Shown piece after piece: positions 27,402 to 35,844 of a stretch of 64,000 bases of DNA. The translations under genes were made by a program, and so were the position numbers. Source of the stretch: CAZDET01 sp964504335. Lineage in GTDB: Bacteria > Bacteroidota > Bacteroidia > Chitinophagales > Saprospiraceae. Where the stretch lies: positions 8,990 through 72,989 of the forward strand of contig CAZDET010000021.1 of the NCBI GenBank assembly GCA_964504335.1. The letters run 5' to 3'. Each line of letters opens with the position of its first letter. Positions within the stretch are counted from its first letter, which is position 1. The notes below the pieces were generated by a model that searched no databases, was not told the DNA's origin, and saw only the letters and a program-made list of their open reading frames with translations.

Positions 27402-28481
27402 TTAGGATTTGGGCTTTATTCCCAAATTCAGTGAAATGACGTGAGAAAACGTATTGCGATCATCGCCCAGGTCGGTGTAGGCGTAATCTACCAACAAATT
27501 CCCCAAGCGAAGCCCCAGTCCAATACTGGGCCGCACCGTCAGCATCTCACTGCCGCCGAAATCGGTCTCTTGTTGGAATTGATTGATGCCACCGCGCAGA
27601 AATAGGAAGTCCTGATAGCGGGCTTCCAGACCGAAAGCGGCATCCAGGCTAAAAGGATCGCTGCCCAACAGCGTATTGCGCTCTCCGTCGGTGGTCAGGA
27701 TGAGGTTTAGCTCTGGCTGAAGCTGTACCTTTTCACTCACTACAAAGCGGTAAGCCGCACCGATCAAAGCTTGCGGGTTGGTAATCTCTACGCTGTTAAT
27801 CGGAACCGAGTTATTCGAAAACGCCAGTTGTTCGCGTTCTTCCTCGGTGAAGTTAAATGTCCAGGCGTTAAAGGTCGTGGTGATGTCTCTAGCGACCAGG
27901 CCAAACGACCAGTTGCCGCGATCGAGCTGGGCACCCAGATCCAGCCCAAACCCCCAGCTATTGGCAAACGATCCGATCTGCCGGTAGATTACCTTCACAT
28001 TGCCACCGATGCGCAGCGGTCCCTTCGGCCGTTGGATAGAACGGGCATAGCTCCCGATAAAGGCATAATCCGCCGCCGAAAACTCGACAATGTTATCGAA
28101 ATTGATGCTTCCGTCACTTTCGTACAAGGAAAGGGTATTGGGTATCTCATCAATGCCGAAGCGAATTAAACTAAAGCCCAGCCGTTGATTGTTGGTAGCC
28201 AACGGCAATGAAAAACCCAGATAATCGAAGTTGCCTACACCTCCAAACCATTCGGAATGCATGGCCCCGATCTGTAGCCCCTGATCGGGTGGTAGGGCCG
28301 CCAGGCCAGCCGGATTCCACACCCCGGCATAAACGTCGTTTACGCCGGCAACTACCGCGTTTCCGAGTGCCTGAGCACGCGCTCCGACTCCGATACTTAG
28401 AAACTCGTTGCTGTATTTTTGGGCAGAGATCGATCCCGCAGAAAGCAGGAATACAACCGATAAGAGTAGAGAGTATCGCAT
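27402..28481 (-). CDS. PorV/PorQ family outer-membrane protein
   Basis: A 359-residue protein with a signal peptide (MRYSLLLSVVFLLSAGSISA-Q) and the family opening FLSIGVGARAQALGNAVVAGVNDVYAGVWNPAGLAALP, shared with PorV/PorQ and UPF0164 proteins. These form FadL-like 14-strand barrels; PorV and PorQ serve the type IX secretion system, carrying cargo to the surface attachment complex. Which subgroup this member belongs to is not clear, and no other Por genes are near. The ending VDYAYTDLGDDRNTFSHVISLNLGIKPKS is typical of a barrel C-terminus. It starts at the ATG at 28481. Confidence 0.82.
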   Translation of the reverse strand: MRYSLLLSVVFLLSAGSISAQKYSNEFLSIGVGARAQALGNAVVAGVNDVYAGVWNPAGLAALPPDQGLQIGAMHSEWFGGVGNFDYLGFSLPLATNNQRLGFSLIRFGIDEIPNTLSLYESDGSINFDNIVEFSAADYAFIGSYARSIQRPKGPLRIGGNVKVIYRQIGSFANSWGFGLDLGAQLDRGNWSFGLVARDITTTFNAWTFNFTEEEREQLAFSNNSVPINSVEITNPQALIGAAYRFVVSEKVQLQPELNLILTTDGERNTLLGSDPFSLDAAFGLEARYQDFLFLRGGINQFQQETDFGGSEMLTVRPSIGLGLRLGNLLVDYAYTDLGDDRNTFSHVISLNLGIKPKS

Positions 28482-28556
28482 AAAATCCGAGAGGTACATA
28501 AGCTATTCGCTCCTTGTAACGAGCAGTGATCGACTTTGGTACGCCGGGAATCGCCT

Positions 28557-29375
28557 TTAGGTATCCTCTGTCGGCTGCCCTTGCTTTTCCAACTGGACAC
28601 CCACTTCTTGCAAGAGGTGCTTCAATTCTGCTACCTCAGCCTTTAGATCGTCGATCTTGGACTCCACTGCCTGGTTATTGTCCATCGTCATTTCGTCGAC
28701 AAATACGGCGTTTGCCAGCGACATGCCGAAAATCCCTCCGATCAACACAACGGCAATGAAGTACAGGCGAATCAACCCAATCAGTACCGGATGCTCGACG
28801 GATTTAGTAATTCGGGCCGGAATTTCATACCACCCCTCCAGGGTAAACAACGTAAAGATGGAATAGGCAGCCGATAAGGGATCGCCAAAATGATCGGGAT
28901 CGAGTTCCGCGAAAAAATGGCACGTGAAAATGGCAATCATCAGGTTGAGAAACACCAGCGCAGCCAGCACAAACACGGAAGCTCGCAGGGCCCGCGCCAA
29001 CCCCCCCAGTACCTGATTGAGGTGCGGAACGAAACGAATGAAGCGCACAATGCGCACCAGCCGGAAAAGACGCAGGATGATGAGCAGACTCGTATTGGGA
29101 ATGTCAATGTAGTGCACCAATAAAGCGGGTAGACTCCCCAACACGATCACAAAGTCAAATCGGTTCCAAAAAGCCTGAAAATAAGCGCGCGGCTTGTATA
29201 CATAAAGCTTGACAATGGCTTCGATCAGAAAAAGCAGGATAAACAGCTGATCGAACACCTCCAGCCAGGGATGGGATTGTTTGAACTGAGGAAAATACAG
29301 CGCGAAAATGATGACCGCATTCACTACGATAGCCGTCAACATCGCGCGTTCCGAGAGGAAAAACCGTTTCAGCAT
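28557..29375 (-). CDS. ion transporter of the voltage-gated cation channel family
   Basis: A 272-residue protein laid out like a single-domain bacterial sodium channel: S1-S3 at about 13-90, a voltage sensor S4 at 98-118 with arginines at 102, 105, 108, 111 and 114, S5 at 133-155, a pore loop, S6 at 198-226, and a C-terminal coiled coil (ESKIDDLKAEVAELKHLL) that would tetramerise it. The selectivity filter reads TLEGWYE at 178-184, where known BacNav channels have TLESW. The Glu is kept but the Ser is Gly, so ion preference may differ. The ATG at 29375 is supported by a -7 box directly upstream. Confidence 0.88.
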   Translation of the reverse strand: MLKRFFLSERAMLTAIVVNAVIIFALYFPQFKQSHPWLEVFDQLFILLFLIEAIVKLYVYKPRAYFQAFWNRFDFVIVLGSLPALLVHYIDIPNTSLLIILRLFRLVRIVRFIRFVPHLNQVLGGLARALRASVFVLAALVFLNLMIAIFTCHFFAELDPDHFGDPLSAAYSIFTLFTLEGWYEIPARITKSVEHPVLIGLIRLYFIAVVLIGGIFGMSLANAVFVDEMTMDNNQAVESKIDDLKAEVAELKHLLQEVGVQLEKQGQPTEDT

Positions 29376-29405
29376 ACCACAATCGTTCCCTGCTTTGGAA
29401 TGGGC

Positions 29406-29413
29406 CAAAAGTA
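29406..29413 (-). promoter_or_regulatory. -7 promoter box for the ion channel
   Basis: Minus-strand TACTTTTG matches TAnnTTTG, 30 bases upstream of the ATG at 29375, so the channel can be transcribed apart from the acyltransferase gene that ends at 29432. Confidence 0.5.
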
Positions 29414-29431
29414 CAGCTTTTTACCGACCCC

Positions 29432-31138
29432 CTACCGCGCTTCCGCAGGAATCCCCCGTTTAACCCGCGCTTTTTCTTTAAAGACTTTTTCGAGGTGATA
29501 CGTAGACAATCGATTGTGGTAGTAGTACAGCAACACGAAACTGTCGGATACAATCTGTCCCTTCCGATCGATCTTGAGGGGTTTGCTTAGATGGTAGTTG
29601 CCCATCGTGGCTATTCCGTGATCGAGTAGCGCGTCCAAATCATACCGAATCGTGCTGCTGAGTCGGATGCGCTGAGTCCGCTCCATCTCAAACAGCTCCT
29701 CACGCAATAATTCGATGCGCCTCGATAAGTCGGCGCGTTCGAATACATAATCATCAGTGGGCAGGCGCAGAATGCCGTACAGGTCCAGATGCGCATTTTG
29801 ATCGATCAATTGGCCAAAGGCGGCAAACGAAACCAGGTGACTGCTCAACACAATGTTGTCGCGGTGGAAGCGCTCTACAATCTTCTCGGCCAGCAACTTG
29901 GTGTACTCCATTTCGCGTTGTAAATCCCGGCTAACCCCTCTCTTTCCGTAAAAGTATTCCTCCACATCGATTCGCCGGCCGTGCCGGTCGTAACTTTGCC
30001 CTTCCGCGTCAACCTGATTGCCAATTACATCCATTGGCTGGCCGAAGGAAATCGTGATTTTATTGCTTTTTGAAAAAATGCCCCAGGAAAATTTGAGAAT
30101 CGAACGCAGGCTTTGAAAGCTGTCTTTGGTCTTCAGGTACCGCTCCCGGCCCATTTTTTTGAGGTGTTGCTCAATCAGGTATTGTGCCTCCAGCACCACC
30201 GGATAGCTCAAAACCACCGGAACGACAAAAATCTTATCCGGCTTCCCCTTTTTGAGTAACGCTCGCTGAGCTTCCACCACGGTGCCCAGCAATCCCATTT
30301 TCAGTTTCGTCTCCAAGGCCCCCGATCGCGACCGTGTACCACCCGGAAAAAATAAATTGTGCACCCCACGCTGAATGCTCAGGTTGCTCATCGCCTTGAG
30401 CGTTTCGAGGTAGATGCCGTTCTTTTTCCGGCGATCCACCCGGTATGCTCCCAACCGATTCATAAAGTAGGCCGTATAGCCTGTGTTGTATAAGTTCAGG
30501 CCCGCTCCGTAGCTAAAGGCCGGTATCCCGGCAAAGGTATCAATGGCGTATCCTATCAGGATGGAGTCGAGATTGGAAAAATGAGTGGGCACGATAATTA
30601 CGGTTCCCCGCTGAATGAGGCTGCGCACCTCTTCGATACATCCGCGGACGAGTAACTTATCCCGCAGTCGGTATTTGCTTCCCCAAAAAGAGCCCATCGC
30701 TGTGTTGAGCAATCGACTGAAAAAAAACGTCAGAAAACGGCGGGCAAACAGGAAGGTCTTAATGCGAAACGTTCCGACGATCTCTTCCGCATACCGCCGT
30801 ACAATTTGTTGTAATATGGCCAAATTGTTGGCTTCTATCTCTTTGCGAGGCTGTTCGAGGCCATTGGGATGCGTCAGCCGCTTACCCAAATGTTTAAAGA
30901 ATTCCCGCTCATTGGGTGGGTCCACTTTCCAGGGTTCCTCCTTGATGCGAATCTGTTCGAGGTAAATTGTTTTAGCCAGCAAATCCGACACCGAGTCGCC
31001 GTGCTGCTCCTTCAGGCGATTGACCGTGAATTGAAGGACCTCTTCGATAAAGGTAGTTCGATCTTCACTCAGGTGGTAAATGGGCCACGACTCAATCCGG
31101 GGCTGAACGTGATCATAGAGTTTTCCTTTGCCTTCCAT
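29432..31138 (-). CDS. PlsB-like glycerol-3-phosphate/1-acyl-glycerol-3-phosphate acyltransferase
   Basis: A 568-residue cytoplasmic-face enzyme of phospholipid synthesis. The acyltransferase motifs are in order: HFSNLDS (the HxxxxD catalytic pair), YFMNRLGAYRVDRR, LFFPGGTRSRSGAL, and a following VVPVVLSYPVVLEA. The long N-terminal helical region and C-terminal helical domain make it longer than PlsC (about 240 residues) and close to PlsB-type enzymes. Which acyl position it uses cannot be told. It overlaps no neighbour: the ion channel follows 24 bp after its stop region and engB lies 93 bp upstream on the same strand. Confidence 0.82.
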   Translation of the reverse strand: MEGKGKLYDHVQPRIESWPIYHLSEDRTTFIEEVLQFTVNRLKEQHGDSVSDLLAKTIYLEQIRIKEEPWKVDPPNEREFFKHLGKRLTHPNGLEQPRKEIEANNLAILQQIVRRYAEEIVGTFRIKTFLFARRFLTFFFSRLLNTAMGSFWGSKYRLRDKLLVRGCIEEVRSLIQRGTVIIVPTHFSNLDSILIGYAIDTFAGIPAFSYGAGLNLYNTGYTAYFMNRLGAYRVDRRKKNGIYLETLKAMSNLSIQRGVHNLFFPGGTRSRSGALETKLKMGLLGTVVEAQRALLKKGKPDKIFVVPVVLSYPVVLEAQYLIEQHLKKMGRERYLKTKDSFQSLRSILKFSWGIFSKSNKITISFGQPMDVIGNQVDAEGQSYDRHGRRIDVEEYFYGKRGVSRDLQREMEYTKLLAEKIVERFHRDNIVLSSHLVSFAAFGQLIDQNAHLDLYGILRLPTDDYVFERADLSRRIELLREELFEMERTQRIRLSSTIRYDLDALLDHGIATMGNYHLSKPLKIDRKGQIVSDSFVLLYYYHNRLSTYHLEKVFKEKARVKRGIPAEAR

Positions 31139-31230
31139 AAAACTAAGGTATGTCGTGACTTACTAGCAGATAGGTCGACTTCCACCTGAAAATATTACAT
31201 CCTACACCGCCCAATGTACGAAAGCAACCG

Positions 31231-31833
31231 TTAAAAGCCGATTTGCTCCAGGGTGTTTCCGATGAAGCCCAGCAGCTCTTCCCGACCGGTCCGGCGCACG
31301 GAAGACGTTAGAAAGTGAGGTGGTAATGCCGACCACTGCTCCGACATTTTTTCCAGGTAGGCCTGTACATTGGCGGTAGTCTGATCCTCCTTCTGGCGGT
31401 CGGTTTTGGTGAAGACCAGTACGAAAGGCACCTGTTTTTCTCCGAGCCAATTGCAAAATTCCAAATCGATGCGCTGCGGTGAAACGTGGCTGTCGATGAG
31501 CACGAAGGCACTGGCGAGGGTCGGCCGCGCCTTCAAGTAGTGCTCGATCATTTGCTGCCACTTCCGGCGCTCCTTCTTGCTCACCTTGGCATATCCGTAA
31601 CCGGGCAGATCGACGAGGTACCAGCGCTCATCGATGAGGTAATAATTCAGGTGCTGCGTTTTTCCCGGCGTATTCGAAATGCGCGCCAACTCCCGGCGGT
31701 CCGTCAATAGATTAACCAAACTGGATTTCCCGACATTCGAGCGGCCGATAAAGGCAAACTCGGGCCGCCCATCTTCCGGAGCCTGCTGCATCTGCGGATA
31801 ACTTCCGATGAATTCGGCTCGTGATACCTCCAT
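31231..31833 (-). CDS. engB: ribosome biogenesis GTP-binding protein EngB/YsxC
   Basis: An essential small GTPase of late 50S ribosome assembly. The 200-residue protein has G1 GRSNVGKSS, G2/G3 ISNTPGKTQHLNYY and DLPGYGYAKVS, G4 TKTD, and G5 TSS, in the TrmE-Era-EngA-EngB-Septin order. The ATG at 31833 gives MEVSRAEFIGSYPQ, the usual N-terminus; 13 further codons upstream are open but overlap the promoter of the divergent barrel gene. It lies just before the PlsB-like gene on the same strand. Confidence 0.95.
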   Translation of the reverse strand: MEVSRAEFIGSYPQMQQAPEDGRPEFAFIGRSNVGKSSLVNLLTDRRELARISNTPGKTQHLNYYLIDERWYLVDLPGYGYAKVSKKERRKWQQMIEHYLKARPTLASAFVLIDSHVSPQRIDLEFCNWLGEKQVPFVLVFTKTDRQKEDQTTANVQAYLEKMSEQWSALPPHFLTSSVRRTGREELLGFIGNTLEQIGF

Positions 31834-31836
31834 AAT

Positions 31837-31844
31837 TATCTTTG
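31837..31844 (+). promoter_or_regulatory. -7 promoter box for the barrel protein
   Basis: TATCTTTG matches TAnnTTTG, 38 bases upstream of the ATG at 31882, in the short gap between the divergent engB and barrel genes. Confidence 0.5.
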
Positions 31845-31881
31845 CCTTTATAAACACCAGACCAACAAACACAAATAAAAC

Positions 31882-32529
31882 ATGAGGTACTTCCTACTTT
31901 GTTTAATCCTGCTCGGAGGAACGGTCGCGGCCAGTGGCCAGATCCAGCTTGGCCTGCGGGCCGGTATTGGTACTATTTTTCTGGAGGATGAGTCCCTTTC
32001 GCTGTCCGGAGAAGGAGCTGATCCGCTGCTGTTAACCCTGCAGGAAGCCGATTATTCGGTGCACGCCGGAGTGGTGCTTCGCGTATTCCTCGGCGATCAT
32101 TGGATGCTCCAGCCCGAGGCCATCCTTAACAGCAGCCGCGCCGACTATCAGTTGGAGGATCTTACCCAGGTTAGTAATCTGATATTCGAAGAGCGCTACC
32201 AGTACCTGGACGTTCCCTTTCTGATTACTTACAAAACCAGCGGTCGACGCACCTATTTCCGCCTGATGGCCGGCCCCATCGCCAACTTCTTCCTCGACAG
32301 CAATGAAGCATTAACCGAAGCTGCAGGCTTCGAGGAAGAATTCGACAGCTTCACCCTCGGCTGGACGGGCGGCGTAGGCCTGGATTTCTGGAAGCTAATG
32401 CTGGACCTTCGCTACGAAGGCACCCTCGAGCGCTTCGGCGATCACCTGCGTTTTGGCGGGCAGCAGATCGAATTCTCCCAGCGTCCGGCCCGTCTGAGTT
32501 TGAGCTTAGGATACAAATTTGGAAGGTAA
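31882..32529 (+). CDS. outer-membrane beta-barrel protein
   Basis: A 215-residue protein with a Sec signal (MRYFLLCLILLGGTVAASG-Q) and a mature part of amphipathic strands: LGLRAGIGTIFLED, YSVHAGVVLRVFLGDHWMLQPEAIL, YLDVPFLITYKT, and the terminal RLSLSLGYKFGR. This is the PorT-like/OmpW-type 8-strand barrel common in Bacteroidota. The cargo is unknown. It precedes the ECF sigma operon on the same strand with a 94-bp gap, but has its own promoter box. Confidence 0.75.
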   Translation: MRYFLLCLILLGGTVAASGQIQLGLRAGIGTIFLEDESLSLSGEGADPLLLTLQEADYSVHAGVVLRVFLGDHWMLQPEAILNSSRADYQLEDLTQVSNLIFEERYQYLDVPFLITYKTSGRRTYFRLMAGPIANFFLDSNEALTEAAGFEEEFDSFTLGWTGGVGLDFWKLMLDLRYEGTLERFGDHLRFGGQQIEFSQRPARLSLSLGYKFGR

Positions 32530-32623
32530 GGATCTCCTAAACTTATCTTAAAAGGATACAACCTTCTCCTCCCTGCTCGTACTCTTTACGACAAATGCTC
32601 TTTCGCGCGGAAAAGCTACTTAC

Positions 32624-33154
32624 ATGACTACGACTATCCGGATGACGGAGTCCGAATTAATCGATGCCTGCCTCGCGCAGAATCGACTGGCCCAAAAAGA
32701 ATTATACGATCGGTACTGCCGGGCAATGTATACGCTTGCGTATCGCATTACCTCCGATTTTGATCAGGCGAACGACGTCCTGCAGGAGGCCTTTTTAAAG
32801 GTCTTCCAACGGTTGCACACCTTTCGCCGCCAAAGTACCCTGGGTGCCTGGATCAAGGTGATCGTGGTGCGAACGGCTATTGGAAAAGCCAAACGCAACG
32901 TGCGCCTCGAACCGCTACCCCCCAATTTTGCCGAGCAATCAGTCGATTGGGGCCACCGACTGGACATCGATTACCTCGAACGCGCCATTCAGCGCTTACC
33001 TGAAGGCTATCGAACGGTATTTGTACTGATCGAGGTAGAAGGCTACAGCCACAAGGAAGTAGCCGAGATGCTGAATATCTCGGTCGGAACTTCCAAGAGC
33101 CAGCTTTTTTATGCCAAAAAACGGCTCCGGGAATATTTAAGCAATGAAGTGTAG
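32624..33154 (+). CDS. ECF-type RNA polymerase sigma factor
   Basis: A 176-residue sigma-70 of the extracytoplasmic-function class. Region 2 runs from LAQKELYDRYCRAMYTLAYRIT to ANDVLQEAFLKVFQRLHTF, with the promoter-melting part around RRQSTLGAWIKVIVVRTAI; region 4 holds the helix-turn-helix YSHKEVAEMLNISVGTSKSQLFYAKKRLREYL. Such sigmas are released from a membrane anti-sigma factor in response to an envelope signal. The gene at 33157 starts 2 bp after the stop and encodes a likely anti-sigma factor. No TAnnTTTG box is visible upstream, so it may direct its own transcription. Confidence 0.92.
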   Translation: MTTTIRMTESELIDACLAQNRLAQKELYDRYCRAMYTLAYRITSDFDQANDVLQEAFLKVFQRLHTFRRQSTLGAWIKVIVVRTAIGKAKRNVRLEPLPPNFAEQSVDWGHRLDIDYLERAIQRLPEGYRTVFVLIEVEGYSHKEVAEMLNISVGTSKSQLFYAKKRLREYLSNEV

Positions 33155-33156
33155 TC

Positions 33157-33750
33157 ATGGAAGAAAAAAATAAATCCACGCTGCGGCAGGCACTAGACCA
33201 ATTGCCGCAATATCAGCCACCGGATTCTCTGTGGGGCAACATCGAGTCCGACCTCGAGCGACCACAGCCCCTCCCACTCGATCGACTGCCGGGATATACC
33301 CCACCACCTCAGGTGTGGAATCACCTCAACGAAGCCCTCGACCAAAATAACCAACGCCGGTTACGCATTCGACGCCTGCGAATAGTGGGACTGGCTGCCG
33401 GCTTTCTGCTAGCCATCGGCCTGTTTGCCTGGTTCGAAGCCCGCCAGGGCCCAACCATCACCGTTGCCTACAGCCAGGAGCCGGCCTCCGAAGTCGTGCT
33501 CACCAAAGATTGGGATGCCGACGAACAGAGCTTCGACCAAATTACCGTCGATCCCTGGGAACTGGACCGCGGCTCCGAATTTGCCGACCTGCAATTCGAA
33601 CTCGAAGAACTCAGCCAGGCCAAGGAAGAAGTCAAAGCCATGCTGGTCGCCTACGGAGGCGATCCGCAGCTCGTCCGACAACTCAGCAATATCGAGCGAG
33701 AACGCTCCGCAGTTTACCGTCAGATAATCGCCAATGATCTAGCAGAATGA
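33157..33750 (+). CDS. probable membrane anti-sigma factor
   Basis: A 197-residue protein with one membrane segment near residues 74-92 (RIVGLAAGFLLAIGLFAWF), preceded by a basic stretch RRLRIRRLR that fixes the N-terminus inside. The cytoplasmic part carries the motif LPxYxPPxxxWxxI twice: LPQYQPPDSLWGNI and LPGYTPPPQVWNHL. The periplasmic half has a helical, Glu-rich stretch. Location directly after the ECF gene, single membrane span and the cytoplasmic repeats support an anti-sigma role; no zinc-binding HxxxCxxC motif is present, so the mechanism is not the classical ZAS type. The stop overlaps the next start (ATGA). Confidence 0.7.
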   Translation: MEEKNKSTLRQALDQLPQYQPPDSLWGNIESDLERPQPLPLDRLPGYTPPPQVWNHLNEALDQNNQRRLRIRRLRIVGLAAGFLLAIGLFAWFEARQGPTITVAYSQEPASEVVLTKDWDADEQSFDQITVDPWELDRGSEFADLQFELEELSQAKEEVKAMLVAYGGDPQLVRQLSNIERERSAVYRQIIANDLAE

Positions 33751-34679
33751 TGCAACACGCCTTCTCCAACCGCTTGCTGACCACTACCCTACTATGTGCC
33801 TGCTGGCTGTTTGCACCAGCCCAGGAAATCGTGCAGGTCGTAACGAAAACCGTGGAGGAAACCTACACCTACCGCCCCGGCTACGAGGTAGCCGTCGAAG
33901 GGGAAAAAGCCGAAATCTTTGTCGAAACCTGGGCAAAGAACGAAGTATCCGTCCGACTGGAGCTAACCGCCAAACACCGCTCATTAGAAACGGCAAAAGC
34001 CGAATTGGAAAACCTGGCCTTCGTCGCCGAGCGCGTCAAAAATAAAATTTACTTGCGCAATTACCGCAAGGATAAATCCAAGACCGCCCAATCGCAACTC
34101 ATCATTCACTACTACATCACACTGCCGGAAGAGTGCCCGGTATATGTAAAGAACCACTTCGGCATCGCCAACATCAGCAACTTGCGCAACCGCCTGCGCG
34201 TCATTGGCGAGTATAGCCAGATTAACATCAACAACGTCGAAGGCCTACTCGATATTCGCACCCGCTTCGGAGACATCCTCGGCGAACACATCGATGGCAA
34301 CGTAACCATCAACGCCCGACGTTCGGATATCACCCTCGAAGACATCGGCGGGTCTTACACCATTAATGCCCAGTACGGTGTGCTCCGCTTGGCTCCAAAT
34401 ATGGATTTAACCGGCCTACAGGTCAACGCCGATAAGTCGGAAGTCCACCTCATCCAATCCAAGGGACTTAACTTCGGCTACCTGCTCACCACCTCCCACG
34501 GTGACCTCCAGGTGCCCCCCGACATTCGCACCATCGACCTCGAAAGCACCCCCGAAGTGCGGCGCATCCAAATCCGCCCCACAGAAGAACGCTACGGCAA
34601 CATCACCGTCACCGTAACCTTCGGTGACCTCTACCTCGAACAGGCACAGGAACGCAAGCGGCGGTTGTTGGTGGATTGA
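33747..34679 (+). CDS. exported DUF4097-like beta-helix protein
   Basis: A 310-residue protein with a signal peptide (LLTTTLLCACWLFAPA-Q). The central part is short regular strands with I/V/L ladders: FGIANISNLRNRLRVIGEY, SQININNVEGLLDIRTRFGDILGEHIDGNVTINARRSDITLEDIGG. This is the pattern of DUF4097 (putative adhesin) proteins, which form beta-helices. It is co-transcribed with the sigma/anti-sigma pair (ATGA overlap), so it is likely part of the same regulatory unit, perhaps the signal-sensing envelope partner. Periplasmic or surface location is inferred from the signal peptide. Confidence 0.7.
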   Translation: MMQHAFSNRLLTTTLLCACWLFAPAQEIVQVVTKTVEETYTYRPGYEVAVEGEKAEIFVETWAKNEVSVRLELTAKHRSLETAKAELENLAFVAERVKNKIYLRNYRKDKSKTAQSQLIIHYYITLPEECPVYVKNHFGIANISNLRNRLRVIGEYSQININNVEGLLDIRTRFGDILGEHIDGNVTINARRSDITLEDIGGSYTINAQYGVLRLAPNMDLTGLQVNADKSEVHLIQSKGLNFGYLLTTSHGDLQVPPDIRTIDLESTPEVRRIQIRPTEERYGNITVTVTFGDLYLEQAQERKRRLLVD

Positions 34680-34941
34680 GGCTTTTTGTTGGATCCAATG
34701 ATTTTTTCGCCGAACAAGGAAACAACTCGATTACACTTGAGGAAACTAGCGATTCTCTATTGAGAAAATTGGAGCATAAGTAAGGGCTATTTGAAAATTG
34801 TGCCTGTACATGACAATCGCTATAATGCCACAAGTGCACTAGAGGTATTCACAAAAAGTAGTACATTCCGCCTGGAAAAACACCTACGCTCTTATGACAC
34901 TGGTAAACCCGTGTTTGAATCAAATCTAACATAACAATCCG

Positions 34942-35835
34942 ATGTCATTACGAAGTGAATATATCATGTCGCTTGCCGGAGTGAGCTCCGCTGACATGTC
35001 TCCAGAAGAACTATCCTCCCTGTTTGGTAACTACTTGAAGAGCGGCATTCATGGAATCTGTTTTAGTGCCTACGTGGAAGGTCAAGCCCCGGGCTCTGTA
35101 ATCAGCGAAGCGCAAATCAGGGCGCGAATTGAAATAATGAAGCCCTATGTAAAGTGGGTGCGCACCTTTTCGTGTACGGATGGCAACGAACTCATACCGG
35201 CCATTGCCAAAGAGCATGGTTTGAAAGTGATGGTAGGCGCCTGGTTGAGCGATAATAAACAGCTGAACGAAACAGAGATTAATAACCTCGTTGAGGTAGC
35301 CAAAGCCGGCAATGCCGATCTGGTAGCGGTAGGAAATGAAGTGTTGTACCGAGAAGAATTGACGGAGGAGGAATTGCTGGAATACATTTACCGCGTTAAG
35401 GCGCAATTGCCGGGCCAGGAGGTAGGATATGTGGATGCCTACTACGAATTTAAAAACCGCCCTGCACTCACCGAAGCGTGTGACGTGATTTTTGCCAACT
35501 GCTACCCTTTTTGGGAAGGTTGCCACATCGACTATTCCTTACCTTACATGAAAAACATGCACCAAATAGCTGCCAGTGCAGGTAATGGAAAAAAGGTAAT
35601 TATCAGCGAGACGGGTTGGCCAAGCCGAGGCACTAATTTCAAATCATCCGAACCATCTGTCGAAAATGCAATGAAGTATTTCATCAACACTCAACAGTGG
35701 AGCAAGGCCGATAATATCGCGGTGATGTATTTTTCCAGCTTTGATGAATTGTGGAAAGTTGATGACGAAGGAGACGTTGGTGCCTATTGGGGCCTCTGGG
35801 ACAAAGACGGTAATCTAAAATACACCGAACTTTAG
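34942..35835 (+). CDS. GH17-type glycoside hydrolase (beta-1,3-glucanase-like), first copy
   Basis: A 297-residue protein with an eight-stranded barrel pattern. Both catalytic glutamates of family GH17 (clan A) are readable: the acid/base in VAVGNEVLYR (Glu133) and the nucleophile in VIISETGWPS (Glu223). GH17 enzymes cut or rearrange beta-1,3-glucans such as laminarin. No signal peptide is present, so the protein appears cytoplasmic unless the N-terminus is wrong. The coding sequence is visibly richer in A/T (many AAA, GAA, AAT) than its neighbours, which suggests acquisition. A second GH17-like gene follows after 9 bp. Confidence 0.8.
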   Translation: MSLRSEYIMSLAGVSSADMSPEELSSLFGNYLKSGIHGICFSAYVEGQAPGSVISEAQIRARIEIMKPYVKWVRTFSCTDGNELIPAIAKEHGLKVMVGAWLSDNKQLNETEINNLVEVAKAGNADLVAVGNEVLYREELTEEELLEYIYRVKAQLPGQEVGYVDAYYEFKNRPALTEACDVIFANCYPFWEGCHIDYSLPYMKNMHQIAASAGNGKKVIISETGWPSRGTNFKSSEPSVENAMKYFINTQQWSKADNIAVMYFSSFDELWKVDDEGDVGAYWGLWDKDGNLKYTEL

Positions 35836-35844
35836 AGACACCGG

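Noticed and set aside
32624..34679. Whole ECF operon as a FecR-type iron uptake system
   Set aside because: No FecR domain and no SusC/FecA-like receptor follows; the third gene is a DUF4097-like protein.
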